A DNA stretch of 64,000 nucleotides from Paenibacillus lentus (lineage in GTDB: Bacteria; Bacillota; Bacilli; Paenibacillales; Paenibacillaceae). Where the stretch lies: the NCBI RefSeq assembly GCF_003931855.1, contig NZ_CP034248.1, positions 4,030,001 through 4,094,000 of the forward strand, in the 5' to 3' direction. The position numbers and the translations under genes are program-made. The notes beneath the pieces are model-generated. The model did no database searches and was not told where the DNA came from. It saw only the letters and a program-made list of their open reading frames with translations. Shown one piece after another: positions 25,768 through 34,029 of the stretch. The stretch's first letter is position 1, and each line of letters starts with the position of its first letter.

Positions 25768-26525
25768 AGACGCTCGTCGTCCTCTCCAGCCGATTTGACC
25801 ACATACCAGGCATCGATCAGATAGGAGCCGAAATAATGGGTTACTTGTGTGAATCCGGCCTTCTCCAGAAGTTCTAGTACTTCATAATCCGGTATAGGAT
25901 CGGATTCTCTGCCGATCGAAGCGGCAAATCGCTCCCATTCTTGTAGGGAGATGCCATTATCGAGCATATGGCCTTTCCATGCTTTCATTTGGATCGAGAA
26001 CGGCGCGCTGCTCGGATTTCCATTGATTGAGGCGAGAAACAACGGCGCCCCCGGTTCTAGACGATCAGCTATGTCTTGAAGTAATTTGCGCTTGTTCGAT
26101 TCTCCATGAATAAAATGAAGGACAAGCAGGCAAGTGGCCGCATCAAAAGCGGGCTGCGTTGAAAGCTGTTCAATCGTTCCCTCTTGAAGGGAGACTCTAT
26201 GCGCTACTCCTGCCTCAGCAGCCCGCCGCCGTGCAATCTCAAGCATAGAACGGGAGGGGTCTATTCCTGTAAACGTCCAGTCTTTATGACGATTGCCTAA
26301 CGTTACAAGTTCTTGACCTCCCCCAGCTCCAACAATAAGCAGCTTAGATGAATCTTGACTAAGGTGAAGATGTGCTCTTAACAGTCGTTCTGTCATCTCG
26401 TATAGAAGCATGTATCCGGGAATCTTCAAAGGGATCGTCTCTTCGTACCTCTGGACACGGGGATGCTCCCAGCTCATGGATTCATCCGGATTAGTTGTAG
26501 AGCTCTCTATCAATGGTTTGTTCAT
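25764..26525 (-). CDS. SAM-dependent class I methyltransferase
   Basis: The product has 253 residues from ATG 26525, which follows GGGAGA; an ATG at 26540 adds five residues. Motif I is LLIVGAGGGQELVTLG (about residues 65-80), the acidic SAM-ribose residue lies in FTGIDPSRSMLEIARRRA, and ATCLLVLHFI forms the next strand. The small N-terminal cap (YEETIPLKIPGYMLLYEMTE) suggests a small-molecule acceptor. It is coupled to the saccharopine dehydrogenase-family gene and divergent from a LuxR-type regulator. Confidence 0.85.
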   Translation of the reverse strand: MNKPLIESSTTNPDESMSWEHPRVQRYEETIPLKIPGYMLLYEMTERLLRAHLHLSQDSSKLLIVGAGGGQELVTLGNRHKDWTFTGIDPSRSMLEIARRRAAEAGVAHRVSLQEGTIEQLSTQPAFDAATCLLVLHFIHGESNKRKLLQDIADRLEPGAPLFLASINGNPSSAPFSIQMKAWKGHMLDNGISLQEWERFAASIGRESDPIPDYEVLELLEKAGFTQVTHYFGSYLIDAWYVVKSAGEDDERL

Positions 26526-26598
26526 ATCGCAATCTCCCATTTCATTTGCACCTCATTCTATACTTGTTGAAAAGATCAACTTTCCTATACACTTGTAT

Positions 26599-26613
26599 TA
26601 ATAATCGTTCTCA
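26599..26613. promoter_or_regulatory. Candidate Fur-like box in the divergent promoter region
   Basis: The minus strand reads TGAGAACGATTATTA, 11 of 14 defined positions of the Bacillus 7-1-7 Fur consensus (TGATAATNATTATCA). It lies between the methyltransferase operon and the LuxR gene. Confidence 0.4.
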
Positions 26614-26690
26614 TTATATAGGCCATACAATGATACATACCATCCCATGAATGTGGGATTTGTTACTATGACAAATTAGGGAGAGTCGAT

Positions 26691-27752
26691 ATGAAGGCAC
26701 AAAACAATAAGATGAAACAAAGCATTTACCGATTATTTGACGCAGCTACCACTTCTCGCGACTTTAGAAAGGCGTTAATAGAACAGCTCCGCGAGCTGCT
26801 GCCTTTTGATGCTGCCTGTTGCACTACGGTTGACCCAGAGACGCTTCTGTCCACTGGGGCGGTTACGGAAATGGGGATCGAGGCTATTCATGACCATCTG
26901 TTCGAATATGAATATTTACGTGAGGATTTTAATAAATACGAGTTGTTGGTTCAAGAGGATATCCCCGTTGCCATCTTAAGCATGGCAACAACCGGAGAAC
27001 TTGAACGAAGCAGTCGGTATCGTGAGGTACTACAGCCTGCTGGTTTTGCAGATGAAATGCGAGCTGCTCTGATATACGAAGGAAAATGCTGGGGTTACTT
27101 AACCTTATTTCGCCGACATTTATTTACGGAGATAGAGCGGAAGCTGCTTAATGATCTCATTCCCGCCATCGCCTCCTGCTTACGCACGACCAGCCTCTTC
27201 TTGCCCGAAGATGCTGTAACTAGAATCGGACAAGGGCCTGGCATAATGGTACTGTCAGACCAACTGAAATCATTCTCTGCGAATCAAGCTGCCAAGCAAT
27301 GGCTAACCCTTATCCAGCAATGGGAAAATATCGACAGCAGAACACTGCCAAGGCCAATTCGGGCAGTCTGCTCCCGCTTGTTGTCTCAATCCATAGGGAA
27401 TGCCATGAGCTCAGACGAGGCTAAAGTGTCTCTTTGCCTCCCTGACCTGCCATGTGTAACGATTCGTGCAAGCCGTCTGCACGGATCGGTCGATTCTATT
27501 GCGGTCTGGATGGAACAGGCAACCCCCTCGGAAATGCTGCCGATGATTGCAGATGCATACGGATTAACGAAGCGCGAAAAGGAAATTATCAGCGAGCTTG
27601 TAACAGGAGCATCTACGAAGGAAGTAGCCCACACACTCCATATTTCAACCTATACCGTACAGGATCATTTAAAATCGATTTTCGCCAAAACTGGGGTAGC
27701 TAGCCGCAGGGAGTTAATATGGCAGTTGTTCTCTAGATTTAGCTGCGTCTAA
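26691..27752 (+). CDS. LuxR-type regulator with a GAF-like N-terminal domain
   Basis: A 353-residue regulator. The N-terminal part (about residues 10-170, KALIEQLRELLPFDAACCTT and AALIYEGKCWGYLTLFRRHL) has a GAF-like pattern, and the C-terminus carries the LuxR helix-turn-helix (about 288-345, GLTKREKEIISELVTGASTK, EVAHTLHISTYTVQDHLKSI). GGGAGAG precedes the start. It is divergent from the methyltransferase/dehydrogenase pair across 150 nt and is the obvious candidate to control it. No receiver domain is present, so a bound small ligand is the likely signal. Confidence 0.85.
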   Translation: MKAQNNKMKQSIYRLFDAATTSRDFRKALIEQLRELLPFDAACCTTVDPETLLSTGAVTEMGIEAIHDHLFEYEYLREDFNKYELLVQEDIPVAILSMATTGELERSSRYREVLQPAGFADEMRAALIYEGKCWGYLTLFRRHLFTEIERKLLNDLIPAIASCLRTTSLFLPEDAVTRIGQGPGIMVLSDQLKSFSANQAAKQWLTLIQQWENIDSRTLPRPIRAVCSRLLSQSIGNAMSSDEAKVSLCLPDLPCVTIRASRLHGSVDSIAVWMEQATPSEMLPMIADAYGLTKREKEIISELVTGASTKEVAHTLHISTYTVQDHLKSIFAKTGVASRRELIWQLFSRFSCV

Positions 27753-28213
27753 ATCTTTTTCTCATAAATAACAATCTCTTTATTGTCTTTCATCGTGAAC
27801 TTTACCGGCTTCATTCCTTGTCTTCTCCAAAAACGATGACCTGGTTTATTCTCGGAAATCACCCCAAGTCTGAACCTCTCGACTTGACGCACCCTCATCA
27901 TGTCATAAAATAAATTCAATGCTTTATAGCCATATCCTTTGCCTTGGTGCTCCTTTTTGATCTCGAGCAAACCGAGCCAGGTATAACCGTCGTTAGGATT
28001 TCTCATTAGTATTTCCAATATGCCGACGTACTCGCCCTCCTCTTTAAGCAAATACCGTTCTACGCCTAGCTCCAGCGACTCATGGATCTCAGCCTTGATC
28101 TCTTTCATCGTGAGAATTTCTTTATCTTTGGCAATACGATTGTAATAAGGATCAGAATTAAGTATACTCGCTTCGACCTCTATCATGCTCATATTAGATT
28201 TTTCTAATTTCAT
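27749..28213 (-). CDS. GNAT family N-acetyltransferase
   Basis: The product has 154 residues from ATG 28213. The acetyl-CoA-binding motif A is visible in WLGLLEIKKEHQGKGYGYKA (the 'Q-x-x-G-x-G/A' loop), followed by RLGVISENKPGHRFWRRQGM and a C-terminal strand. The acceptor is unknown. Its stop overlaps the stop of the convergent LuxR gene by 4 nt, so the two transcripts meet tail to tail. Confidence 0.85.
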   Translation of the reverse strand: MKLEKSNMSMIEVEASILNSDPYYNRIAKDKEILTMKEIKAEIHESLELGVERYLLKEEGEYVGILEILMRNPNDGYTWLGLLEIKKEHQGKGYGYKALNLFYDMMRVRQVERFRLGVISENKPGHRFWRRQGMKPVKFTMKDNKEIVIYEKKI

Positions 28214-28313
28214 CTTCGAACAGCCTCTCATGTAATGTTTGGGTTTACATTCTGCAGCTCCATTCTACTATTCAAGAGGTTCGAATTCTCTTTACAAGTT
28301 CATTTTATTTCCC

Positions 28314-28664
28314 TTAATTCCCCTCATCCAAATTAACCCTATCCCTGCTAGTATTCGGGTTTGAAATGACGAGAAACTCTACATCCCGTTCCGACTTATT
28401 AAATACTTGATGCGGTATTGGAGGCAGCACTTGGATTCCTTCATGTTCGCTGAGTTGATGCTCTGTTCCATTGATTTCAATTGTCATAACTCCAGATAAA
28501 ACAAAGAAAAACTGCGTCGATTTCCGATGGTAGTGCCTGAGCTCTCTTGTCCCCGGGGGCATGCGTTCATGGATAATGCTTCTCTCTTCGTCATGAACCA
28601 GTCGCCAACCATCGCACTCATCACCCCAAGTGTAATGCTCGGCATTCTGCTTATTTTTCTTCAT
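28314..28664 (-). CDS. Cupin-domain protein
   Basis: A 116-residue single-cupin protein. The first cupin motif is in PPGTRELRHYHRKSTQFFFV, with LRHYHRKSTQ supplying the metal-binding histidines, and the second in EGIQVLPPIPHQVFNKSERD. No second domain is present, so it is likely a small metal-dependent enzyme or sugar-binding protein. The ATG follows GAAGGGAGCG. It is 22 nt downstream of the intact binding-lipoprotein gene and could be at the end of that transcript. Confidence 0.85.
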   Translation of the reverse strand: MKKNKQNAEHYTWGDECDGWRLVHDEERSIIHERMPPGTRELRHYHRKSTQFFFVLSGVMTIEINGTEHQLSEHEGIQVLPPIPHQVFNKSERDVEFLVISNPNTSRDRVNLDEGN

Positions 28665-28686
28665 AAACTTCGCTCCCTTCCAAAGT

Positions 28687-29991
28687 TTATTTTGAATTGA
28701 TCCTAATGACTAAATTCATTTCGTCAATTACTCTCTGCCCCTCTATTTCAATTTTATAAATGGCTTCGTCCACGGGGATTGAATTTTGTATAGCCTCCTC
28801 AACAATGCTTTGTCCGACAACTTTAAATGCATTTAAAATTTCATAGTCTATATAATCATAAGGATTATTGCTGTTAGCTACAGGATTTAATGTGTACAGC
28901 GGGCTTAAGTCATGGTCATCCACTGCTCTAATGAGTTCAGTTCTGGCAGGTAGTCCATAGATTAGTTGATTATCCATATTAGTTTTCATCTTTTGAATAT
29001 CCCCTGTCATGAATTCAATTAATTTCCAAGCTTCTTCAGGATGATCTGCCGTTGAGGATATGCCGTAAATCTCCTGAATATCGTAGTAATCGCTTTGATC
29101 AGACATCCTAGTTGCAACAGGTACGGTTACCATATCCCACTTAATCGTCGGTGTTCCAACAAACTGACTATGAGCATCAAAGTTATATGCTGTCGAATAA
29201 GATTGAATTTCCATAGCAGCTTGGCCAGTTAACATTGGTGAAGGCACAATCTCGCCAGTCATAGTATCCTTTTGATCATAAACAACATCATATTGAAATA
29301 ATTGAATAACGTCTGAGAAAATTGCCTTCCACTCATCCGATTGAAAATTAACTTTCAATGATTCAGGGTTAATAAATTGAAGTCCTTCCGTCTGACCCAC
29401 CCGTAAAATCATAGAAAAAGCAATCGCCGTATAATAATTCGATTTAAACCCATATATACGCTCTCCGTCAGATCCTTGATTTGGAAACCTTCTTGCTAGT
29501 TCGAAAACTTCTTTCCATGTCATTTGGTTTTTAGGAAGTGGAATCCCGTATTTCTCAAAAAGATCTCGATTATAATAAAGAGCGTGACTGATAAATGACG
29601 GACTTAGTCCATATATACCTTCATCTATTTCTGAACGCAATGAATTAACAACTATAGGAGATAGCTCTGATATTGGATACGCAGTTTTATGTATATTGCT
29701 CTCCAAATTGATTAATTTTCCTTCTTCAATCAAACGGTTATAGACTTGTAGTTGATCGATAAATATAACATCGGTAGAAGGTTCAACGGACTGTTCATTC
29801 ATATCTTGATGAACAACTTTAATTGTTATAAATGGATATTTTTTCTCAAAATCATGAGCATACATTTGGTAAAATTGTTGTTCAGAAGGGTAATTGATTG
29901 TGAGAGTAACAGGTTCATCCTGCTTCCCAAATGAACATCCACTCAGTGCCAACAATAAAATAATTAAGATCATTCGTCCCCTGCCTATCAT
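28687..29991 (-). CDS. Family 1 extracellular solute-binding lipoprotein
   Basis: A 434-residue ABC-type binding protein, with lipidation expected at Cys19 (LALSGC). It has the two-lobed family 1 fold: VTLTINYPSEQQFYQMYAHD, DVIFIDQLQVYNRLIEEGKL, GIYGLSPSFISHALYYNRDL, FEKYGIPLPKNQMTWKEVFE and a C-terminal HPEEAWKLIEFMTG. AGGAGG precedes the ATG. No permease or ATPase gene is adjacent. It resembles the neighbouring disrupted gene in layout and wording (NQMTWKE against NQMSWEE), so the two arose by duplication. Its DNA is more AT-rich than the flanks. Confidence 0.88.
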   Translation of the reverse strand: MIGRGRMILIILLLALSGCSFGKQDEPVTLTINYPSEQQFYQMYAHDFEKKYPFITIKVVHQDMNEQSVEPSTDVIFIDQLQVYNRLIEEGKLINLESNIHKTAYPISELSPIVVNSLRSEIDEGIYGLSPSFISHALYYNRDLFEKYGIPLPKNQMTWKEVFELARRFPNQGSDGERIYGFKSNYYTAIAFSMILRVGQTEGLQFINPESLKVNFQSDEWKAIFSDVIQLFQYDVVYDQKDTMTGEIVPSPMLTGQAAMEIQSYSTAYNFDAHSQFVGTPTIKWDMVTVPVATRMSDQSDYYDIQEIYGISSTADHPEEAWKLIEFMTGDIQKMKTNMDNQLIYGLPARTELIRAVDDHDLSPLYTLNPVANSNNPYDYIDYEILNAFKVVGQSIVEEAIQNSIPVDEAIYKIEIEGQRVIDEMNLVIRINSK

Positions 29992-30006
29992 TACTTTCCT
30001 CCTACA

Positions 30007-30849
30007 TCATTTCCTTTCTCTCACTCCCCCTAGTTGTTGCTCAGCCTCGTGCTGTAATGCATCCAATCCTTCTTGTAAAGATATTGAACGATTTAATATC
30101 TTATCTATGATTTGACTGAATAGTTCGGAATCTTCTAGAATCAGTTCCTTGCTGTTATCGCTTATTGCAGGAGATAATTGATAAAATGGCAGAAGCTGAT
30201 CCCGATTCACTATGTTTAATTGTTCCAAACGTGTGGAAAATCCATCATTTGATTGATAGTCCCAGCGTGCTGCTTCGTTGGAAACAAAAAACTTCAGTAA
30301 CTCCCAAGCCGCTTCCTTATTACCTGTTGAGTTAACTATCGCATATATTCCTGGAATCCTTATCTCATCTGATCGTTCCGGCTGCTCTGGATCGACAGGC
30401 ATAGTTACAATAGACCAATTGAAAGAAAGCTTTTCTTGCTCAATTCTCTTATACTCCTCATATGAAATGACGGCCATCGCTCGGTTACCGGAAAGAAAGG
30501 GAGATAAATAACTATTAAGATCAGCATTTAAATCAAGAGAACCAGTTTCGTAGGCTCGAAGCACATTCTCCCACACTGTGGCCCAAGAACTGCTATTCAA
30601 GGTTACCTGATTGGGATTACTAAAGAACTGAAGCCCTTCCACCCTTCCGATATGCTGTATTAACTCAAACGGGTCTGAATATCTAATAGAAATCCCCTTT
30701 AAATCGGGATTAATCGTTGAAAACTTGGCTGAAAGCGTCAGAATCTCCTCCCAGCTCATTTGGTTGTTAGGATATTCGACATTGAATTGATCAAAAAGTT
30801 CTTTATTAAATATAATGGCTCTACTATAAAAGGTAGGGGGTAAACCATA
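30007..30849 (-). pseudogene. Solute-binding lipoprotein gene, 3' part (split by IS21-family element)
   Basis: This part encodes LPPTFYSRAIIFNKELFDQF onward to the C-terminus (EQQLGGVRERK), including NEAAWELLKFFVSNEAARWD. It lacks a signal peptide and start. Joined to 33278-33691 with one copy of the 5-bp target duplication it restores a 419-codon frame, and the joint reads GKLYGLPPTFYS, equivalent to GIYGLSPSFIS in the intact sibling 15 nt downstream. The gene is therefore interrupted, not decayed. Confidence 0.85.
30845..30849. repeat. Left target-site duplication of the IS element
   Basis: CCATA directly precedes the left end of the element and is repeated at 33273-33277. Because flanking bases also match, a duplication of up to 7 bp is possible if the ends are drawn slightly differently. 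Confidence 0.7.
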
Positions 30850-30988
30850 TGTTTCTTGCATAATAAAAGTGCCTAATATTGCAGCGTAAAAATGCCGAAC
30901 TTTGATGCAAAAAAGAGACACTTGTCAGCATCCCATTATCATCCTATCGTTATGTTTGCGACAACGTAGCGAGAGGAGAAATGAAAGG

Positions 30989-32476
30989 ATGTTGAAAATG
31001 CCTCAACAAGACTATATCAGATTTCTACGCGAAGTAGAAGGCTGTTCTGTAAATGAAATAGCTGAACGTGTGGGGGTTCATTGGCGAACAGCAAAAAAAT
31101 ATGCCGATCAAACTAACTGGAATGTATCTGTGGCCAAACGAAAAAGTAGAAGTCCAGTCATGGGGGCATTTATGGAGATTGTCGATACGTGGTTGGAAGA
31201 GGACCGCTTGCTCCCCCGAAAGCAACGTCATACAGGTGTACGCATTTTTCAAAGGTTACGTGACGAACATCAATTTACAGGCGGACAACGTACAGTGCTA
31301 GCCTATGTGCAGAAACGAAAGAGTGAAATGGAACTGGAACGTGCCAAAACGTATGAACGACTAGAACATCCGCCTGGAGAGGCTCAAGTCGACTTTACGA
31401 CCCTTGAGGTAAGCCAAGGGCACCAAATGCTTACATATAAACTTCTGGTGATGTCTTTCCCGCATAGCAACGCTGCATTCGTTTATCCGACACCGGCGGA
31501 AAATCAGGAATGCTTCTTAGAAGCGATGAAGCAATGCTTCGAACAGATGGGCGGTGTTCCTCAGCGGATATGGTTCGACAACCTGTCTGCCGCCGTCGTG
31601 CATATCGAGAAAGGAGGCGAGCGGCAATTAACCGAAGGCTTTCTGCGATTCTGTGCCCATTACCGGTTTGAAGCTGTCTTCTGCAATCCGTATAGCGGTC
31701 ATGAAAAGGGGCATGTGGAAAATAAATGCGGCTACTCTAAGAGGAACTGGGCCGTCCCCATTCCCATCTATGAAAACCATGAACAACTTGTCGCGTATTT
31801 CGCTGAGCAGGCAACTCAAGATCACCAGCGTAAGCATTATGCTCAAAACCGCCGAATCGCTGATCTGTGGGAGGATGACCGACGTAAGCTCCTTACATTG
31901 CCGGAGCATGGATTTGATGCTTTTCGCTTGGCTGCTGCGGTAGTCAATAAGTACGGGGAAATTCGGATTGAAGATACGACGATTCCGTTACTAGGAATGG
32001 TTGCGCCAGGTAGCGAGGTGCTGATCCAAACGTTCTGGGATCGTCTGGTTATCCTGAACGGTCACCACCAGAAGATTCGGGAGGTGCCTAGACCTTACAC
32101 GGGACGAACGGCGGACGTTCCGTGGTCGAAAGTATTTAGCGGATGGTTGAGAAAACCGCGCAGTGTTACACATTCGCAGTTCCTTCGCATGCTGCCGGAG
32201 ACACTGCACGTGTATGTGACGGTGAAGGATCTGGCTGAGCGAAAAGAGCGCCTTCAGGCGCTGTTGCACTGGAGCGATGTGTACACCATAGAACAGATCC
32301 AAGAGGCAATCGCTTTGCTAGGCCAGGATGCGGCAGTTTCCCGCGTCACGGGTATCCTTGGTATGAAATATGGAAGCCGAGACTTGCCCATTACGTGGGA
32401 GGAGAAGCTGTCGCCCCCGGGAACTCGTTTGGAGGGCTCTCTTGAGCGCTACGACCAGCTTGTGGGGGTGAGCTAA
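30989..32476 (+). CDS. istA: IS21-family transposase IstA
   Basis: The product has 495 residues from ATG 30989; an ATG at 30998 is an alternative. The N-terminal helix-turn-helix is in SVNEIAERVGVHWRTAKKYA, and the DDE integrase core includes GEAQVDFTTLEVSQGHQML, VWFD-type text PQRIWFDNLSAAVVHIEKGG and NPYSGHEKGHVENKCGYSKR, whose last part carries the catalytic glutamate. Its stop is one nucleotide before the istB start. Confidence 0.93.
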   Translation: MLKMPQQDYIRFLREVEGCSVNEIAERVGVHWRTAKKYADQTNWNVSVAKRKSRSPVMGAFMEIVDTWLEEDRLLPRKQRHTGVRIFQRLRDEHQFTGGQRTVLAYVQKRKSEMELERAKTYERLEHPPGEAQVDFTTLEVSQGHQMLTYKLLVMSFPHSNAAFVYPTPAENQECFLEAMKQCFEQMGGVPQRIWFDNLSAAVVHIEKGGERQLTEGFLRFCAHYRFEAVFCNPYSGHEKGHVENKCGYSKRNWAVPIPIYENHEQLVAYFAEQATQDHQRKHYAQNRRIADLWEDDRRKLLTLPEHGFDAFRLAAAVVNKYGEIRIEDTTIPLLGMVAPGSEVLIQTFWDRLVILNGHHQKIREVPRPYTGRTADVPWSKVFSGWLRKPRSVTHSQFLRMLPETLHVYVTVKDLAERKERLQALLHWSDVYTIEQIQEAIALLGQDAAVSRVTGILGMKYGSRDLPITWEEKLSPPGTRLEGSLERYDQLVGVS

Positions 32477-32477
32477 C

Positions 32478-33203
32478 ATGCCAACAGAATTAGCCAATTT
32501 ATGTCGGCAGCTACGATTGGCCCATGTCATGGACTATGTATCGCTTCAACAAAATGAAGAGATTCGAAGCATTGTGGAACAGATTCTAAGTGCGGAACTG
32601 GACGGACGCCGCCGTGCCAAGCTGGGAAAGCTCGTCCAGCAGGCAGGATTTCCGCATATTAAGACCTTTGAGGGGTATGCCTATGACCATATCACTTTTC
32701 CGAACGGCAGCAGTCCAGAGAAAATTCAGGGATTGGAATGGTTAGAGCGCAAGGAGAATTTACTCTTAATGGGTGCCGTAGGCACAGGCAAGACGCATAT
32801 GGCAACGGCATTGGGTGTGGAGGCTTGTCGCCGTGGCAATGCGGTGCAGTTCTACCGAGCCTCCGATTTAGTTGCCATGCTTCAGGAGAAATTTACGACG
32901 GGAACACTTAACCGATTTCGAGATAAGTTGAGAAAAGTTGACTTGCTCATTCTTGATGAGGTTGGTTACGTCCCATTCAACCAAACCGGTTCTGAACTAT
33001 TATTTAACGTGATAGCGGATTGCTATGAACAAAAGAGTGTGATCGTTACATCTAACTTAGAGTTTGGTCAATGGACATCGATATTCGGCGATACCAAACT
33101 CACGTCAGCACTCGTCGATCGTCTGGTGCACCATGCTCATATTCTTTCCTTCACAGGTGAGAGCTTCCGCTTCAAGCAAGCAATGGAACGAATTCCTATG
33201 TAA
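32478..33203 (+). CDS. istB: IS21-family helper ATPase IstB
   Basis: A 241-residue AAA+ ATPase related to DnaC that helps IstA in target selection. Walker A is GAVGTGKT (residues 99-106), Walker B is LLILDEVGYVPF, and sensor regions SVIVTSNLEFGQW and LVDRLVHHAHILSFTGESFR follow. It begins one nucleotide after istA. Confidence 0.94.
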   Translation: MPTELANLCRQLRLAHVMDYVSLQQNEEIRSIVEQILSAELDGRRRAKLGKLVQQAGFPHIKTFEGYAYDHITFPNGSSPEKIQGLEWLERKENLLLMGAVGTGKTHMATALGVEACRRGNAVQFYRASDLVAMLQEKFTTGTLNRFRDKLRKVDLLILDEVGYVPFNQTGSELLFNVIADCYEQKSVIVTSNLEFGQWTSIFGDTKLTSALVDRLVHHAHILSFTGESFRFKQAMERIPM

Positions 33204-33272
33204 CTTTGATGCTGGCAAGTGGGTTTAGCACTTTTGGCTGCAAAACTAAGCATTTTCTACTTGCAAAACACA

Positions 33273-33277
33273 CCATA
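33273..33277. repeat. Right target-site duplication of the IS element
   Basis: The second CCATA copy, adjoining the right inverted repeat; see the left copy at 30845-30849. Confidence 0.7.
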
Positions 33278-33691
33278 TAACTTTCCGTTCCCATATTCTT
33301 TTGTTAGTTCAATAACACTAGGTACAAATTGTTCTAAATTCAATTGATCTCTCTTGATAAGAGGCTCAATATCGATAAGCATTCCAGATTCTATGAAATT
33401 CTTTATTCGAAATGATGGGATAAAGATGATGTCAACGGGATTTTGTTTTACCCATGATAAAGAGTCATCTGACTGGATTAGTCCTTTCGTGGATACGATA
33501 TTCAACCGCATATTAGGATACTCTACTTCAAGCAAATTCGAATATCTTTGCTTAAAATGTTGTTCGCTCGTATATGCAATATCAATTTCAAGCTTCGCAT
33601 CCTTTGGAAATGGTTCCGTTGCTCTCATAGAGCAACTGGTTATAATCACGGCTATTAATACAACAATTGCCATTAGTGGAGCTGATTTCAT
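33273..33691 (-). pseudogene. Solute-binding lipoprotein gene, 5' part (split by IS21-family element)
   Basis: ATG 33691 follows GGAGG by 9 nt. The product begins MKSAPLMAIVVLIAVIITSC, with the lipid-anchor cysteine at residue 20, and contains DIAYTSEQHFKQRYSNLLEV and NPVDIIFIPSFRIKNFIESG. These match the corresponding parts of the intact sibling (TINYPSEQQFYQMYAHD; STDVIFIDQLQVYN). After GKLYG the frame runs into the IS end and stops at 33257. A truncated lipoprotein of about 144 residues could still be made. Confidence 0.85.
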
Positions 33692-33722
33692 CAAATAAAA
33701 CCTCCGTGAATTTTTCCCACAT

Positions 33723-33875
33723 TCATTTTATTTCGTTATTACCATTTACTTCCGTAAGTTGATCCAGCTTCTCAATGAGTAGCTTATCTCTCTCCTCCAT
33801 TTTCCTTAGTCTGCCGTCAATACTGAGTATTCCAAAAAAAATCAACAATAGCATAATAACAGTTAAAATATCCAT
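33723..33875 (-). CDS. 50-residue membrane peptide with a coiled-coil tail
   Basis: This frame is short but convincing. The ATG follows GGAGGAG, one transmembrane helix spans residues 3-19 (ILTVIMLLLIFFGILSI), and an amphipathic charged helix follows (GRLRKMEERDKLLIEKLDQL), then a polar end. It ends 32 nt before the disrupted lipoprotein gene and is probably the first gene of that operon. Similar Bacillales peptides ('M-x-I-L ... D-x-R-L-K-x-M-E-E-R') exist, with unknown function. Confidence 0.7.
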   Translation of the reverse strand: MDILTVIMLLLIFFGILSIDGRLRKMEERDKLLIEKLDQLTEVNGNNEIK

Positions 33876-33946
33876 AAAAACTGCTCCTCCCCAATAATAA
33901 CTCTCAAATTTCTTAAACCTGATTATTGCTGCGCGTCCTGATACTA

Positions 33947-33990
33947 TAAAAACAACCCAGCTCTAAGATCACTCTTATCTTAGGCTGGGT
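33947..33990 (-). terminator. Terminator of the relP-type gene
   Basis: On the minus strand GACCCAGCCTAAGAT pairs with ATCTTAGAGCTGGGTT, followed by GTTTTTA. It lies just past the alarmone synthetase stop. Confidence 0.8.
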
Positions 33991-34029
33991 CGTCGTTGGT
34001 TTATTAAATTTATCCTTACTTGCTCTTGC

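Larger units (their letters stand above)
30850..33272 (+). mobile_element. IS21-family insertion sequence, 2423 bp, complete
   Basis: The ends are imperfect inverted repeats: left TGTTTCTTGCATAATAAAAG, right (reverse strand) TGTGTTTTGCAAGTAGAAAA. Similarity continues inward (TGCCTAATATTGCAGC against TGCTTAGTTTTGCAGC), and a third motif, CTTGTCAGCATC/CTTGCCAGCATC, follows, like the multiple terminal repeats known in IS21 elements. It carries istA and istB in tandem and is flanked by CCATA duplications. It disrupts a solute-binding lipoprotein gene. Both ORFs look intact, so the copy may be recent and active. Confidence 0.88.

Noticed and set aside
30902-30988. Longer istA frame starting at 30902
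   Set aside because: The extra 29 codons lie in the terminal repeat region of the element and do not resemble IstA; the normal N-terminus starts at 30989 or 30998.
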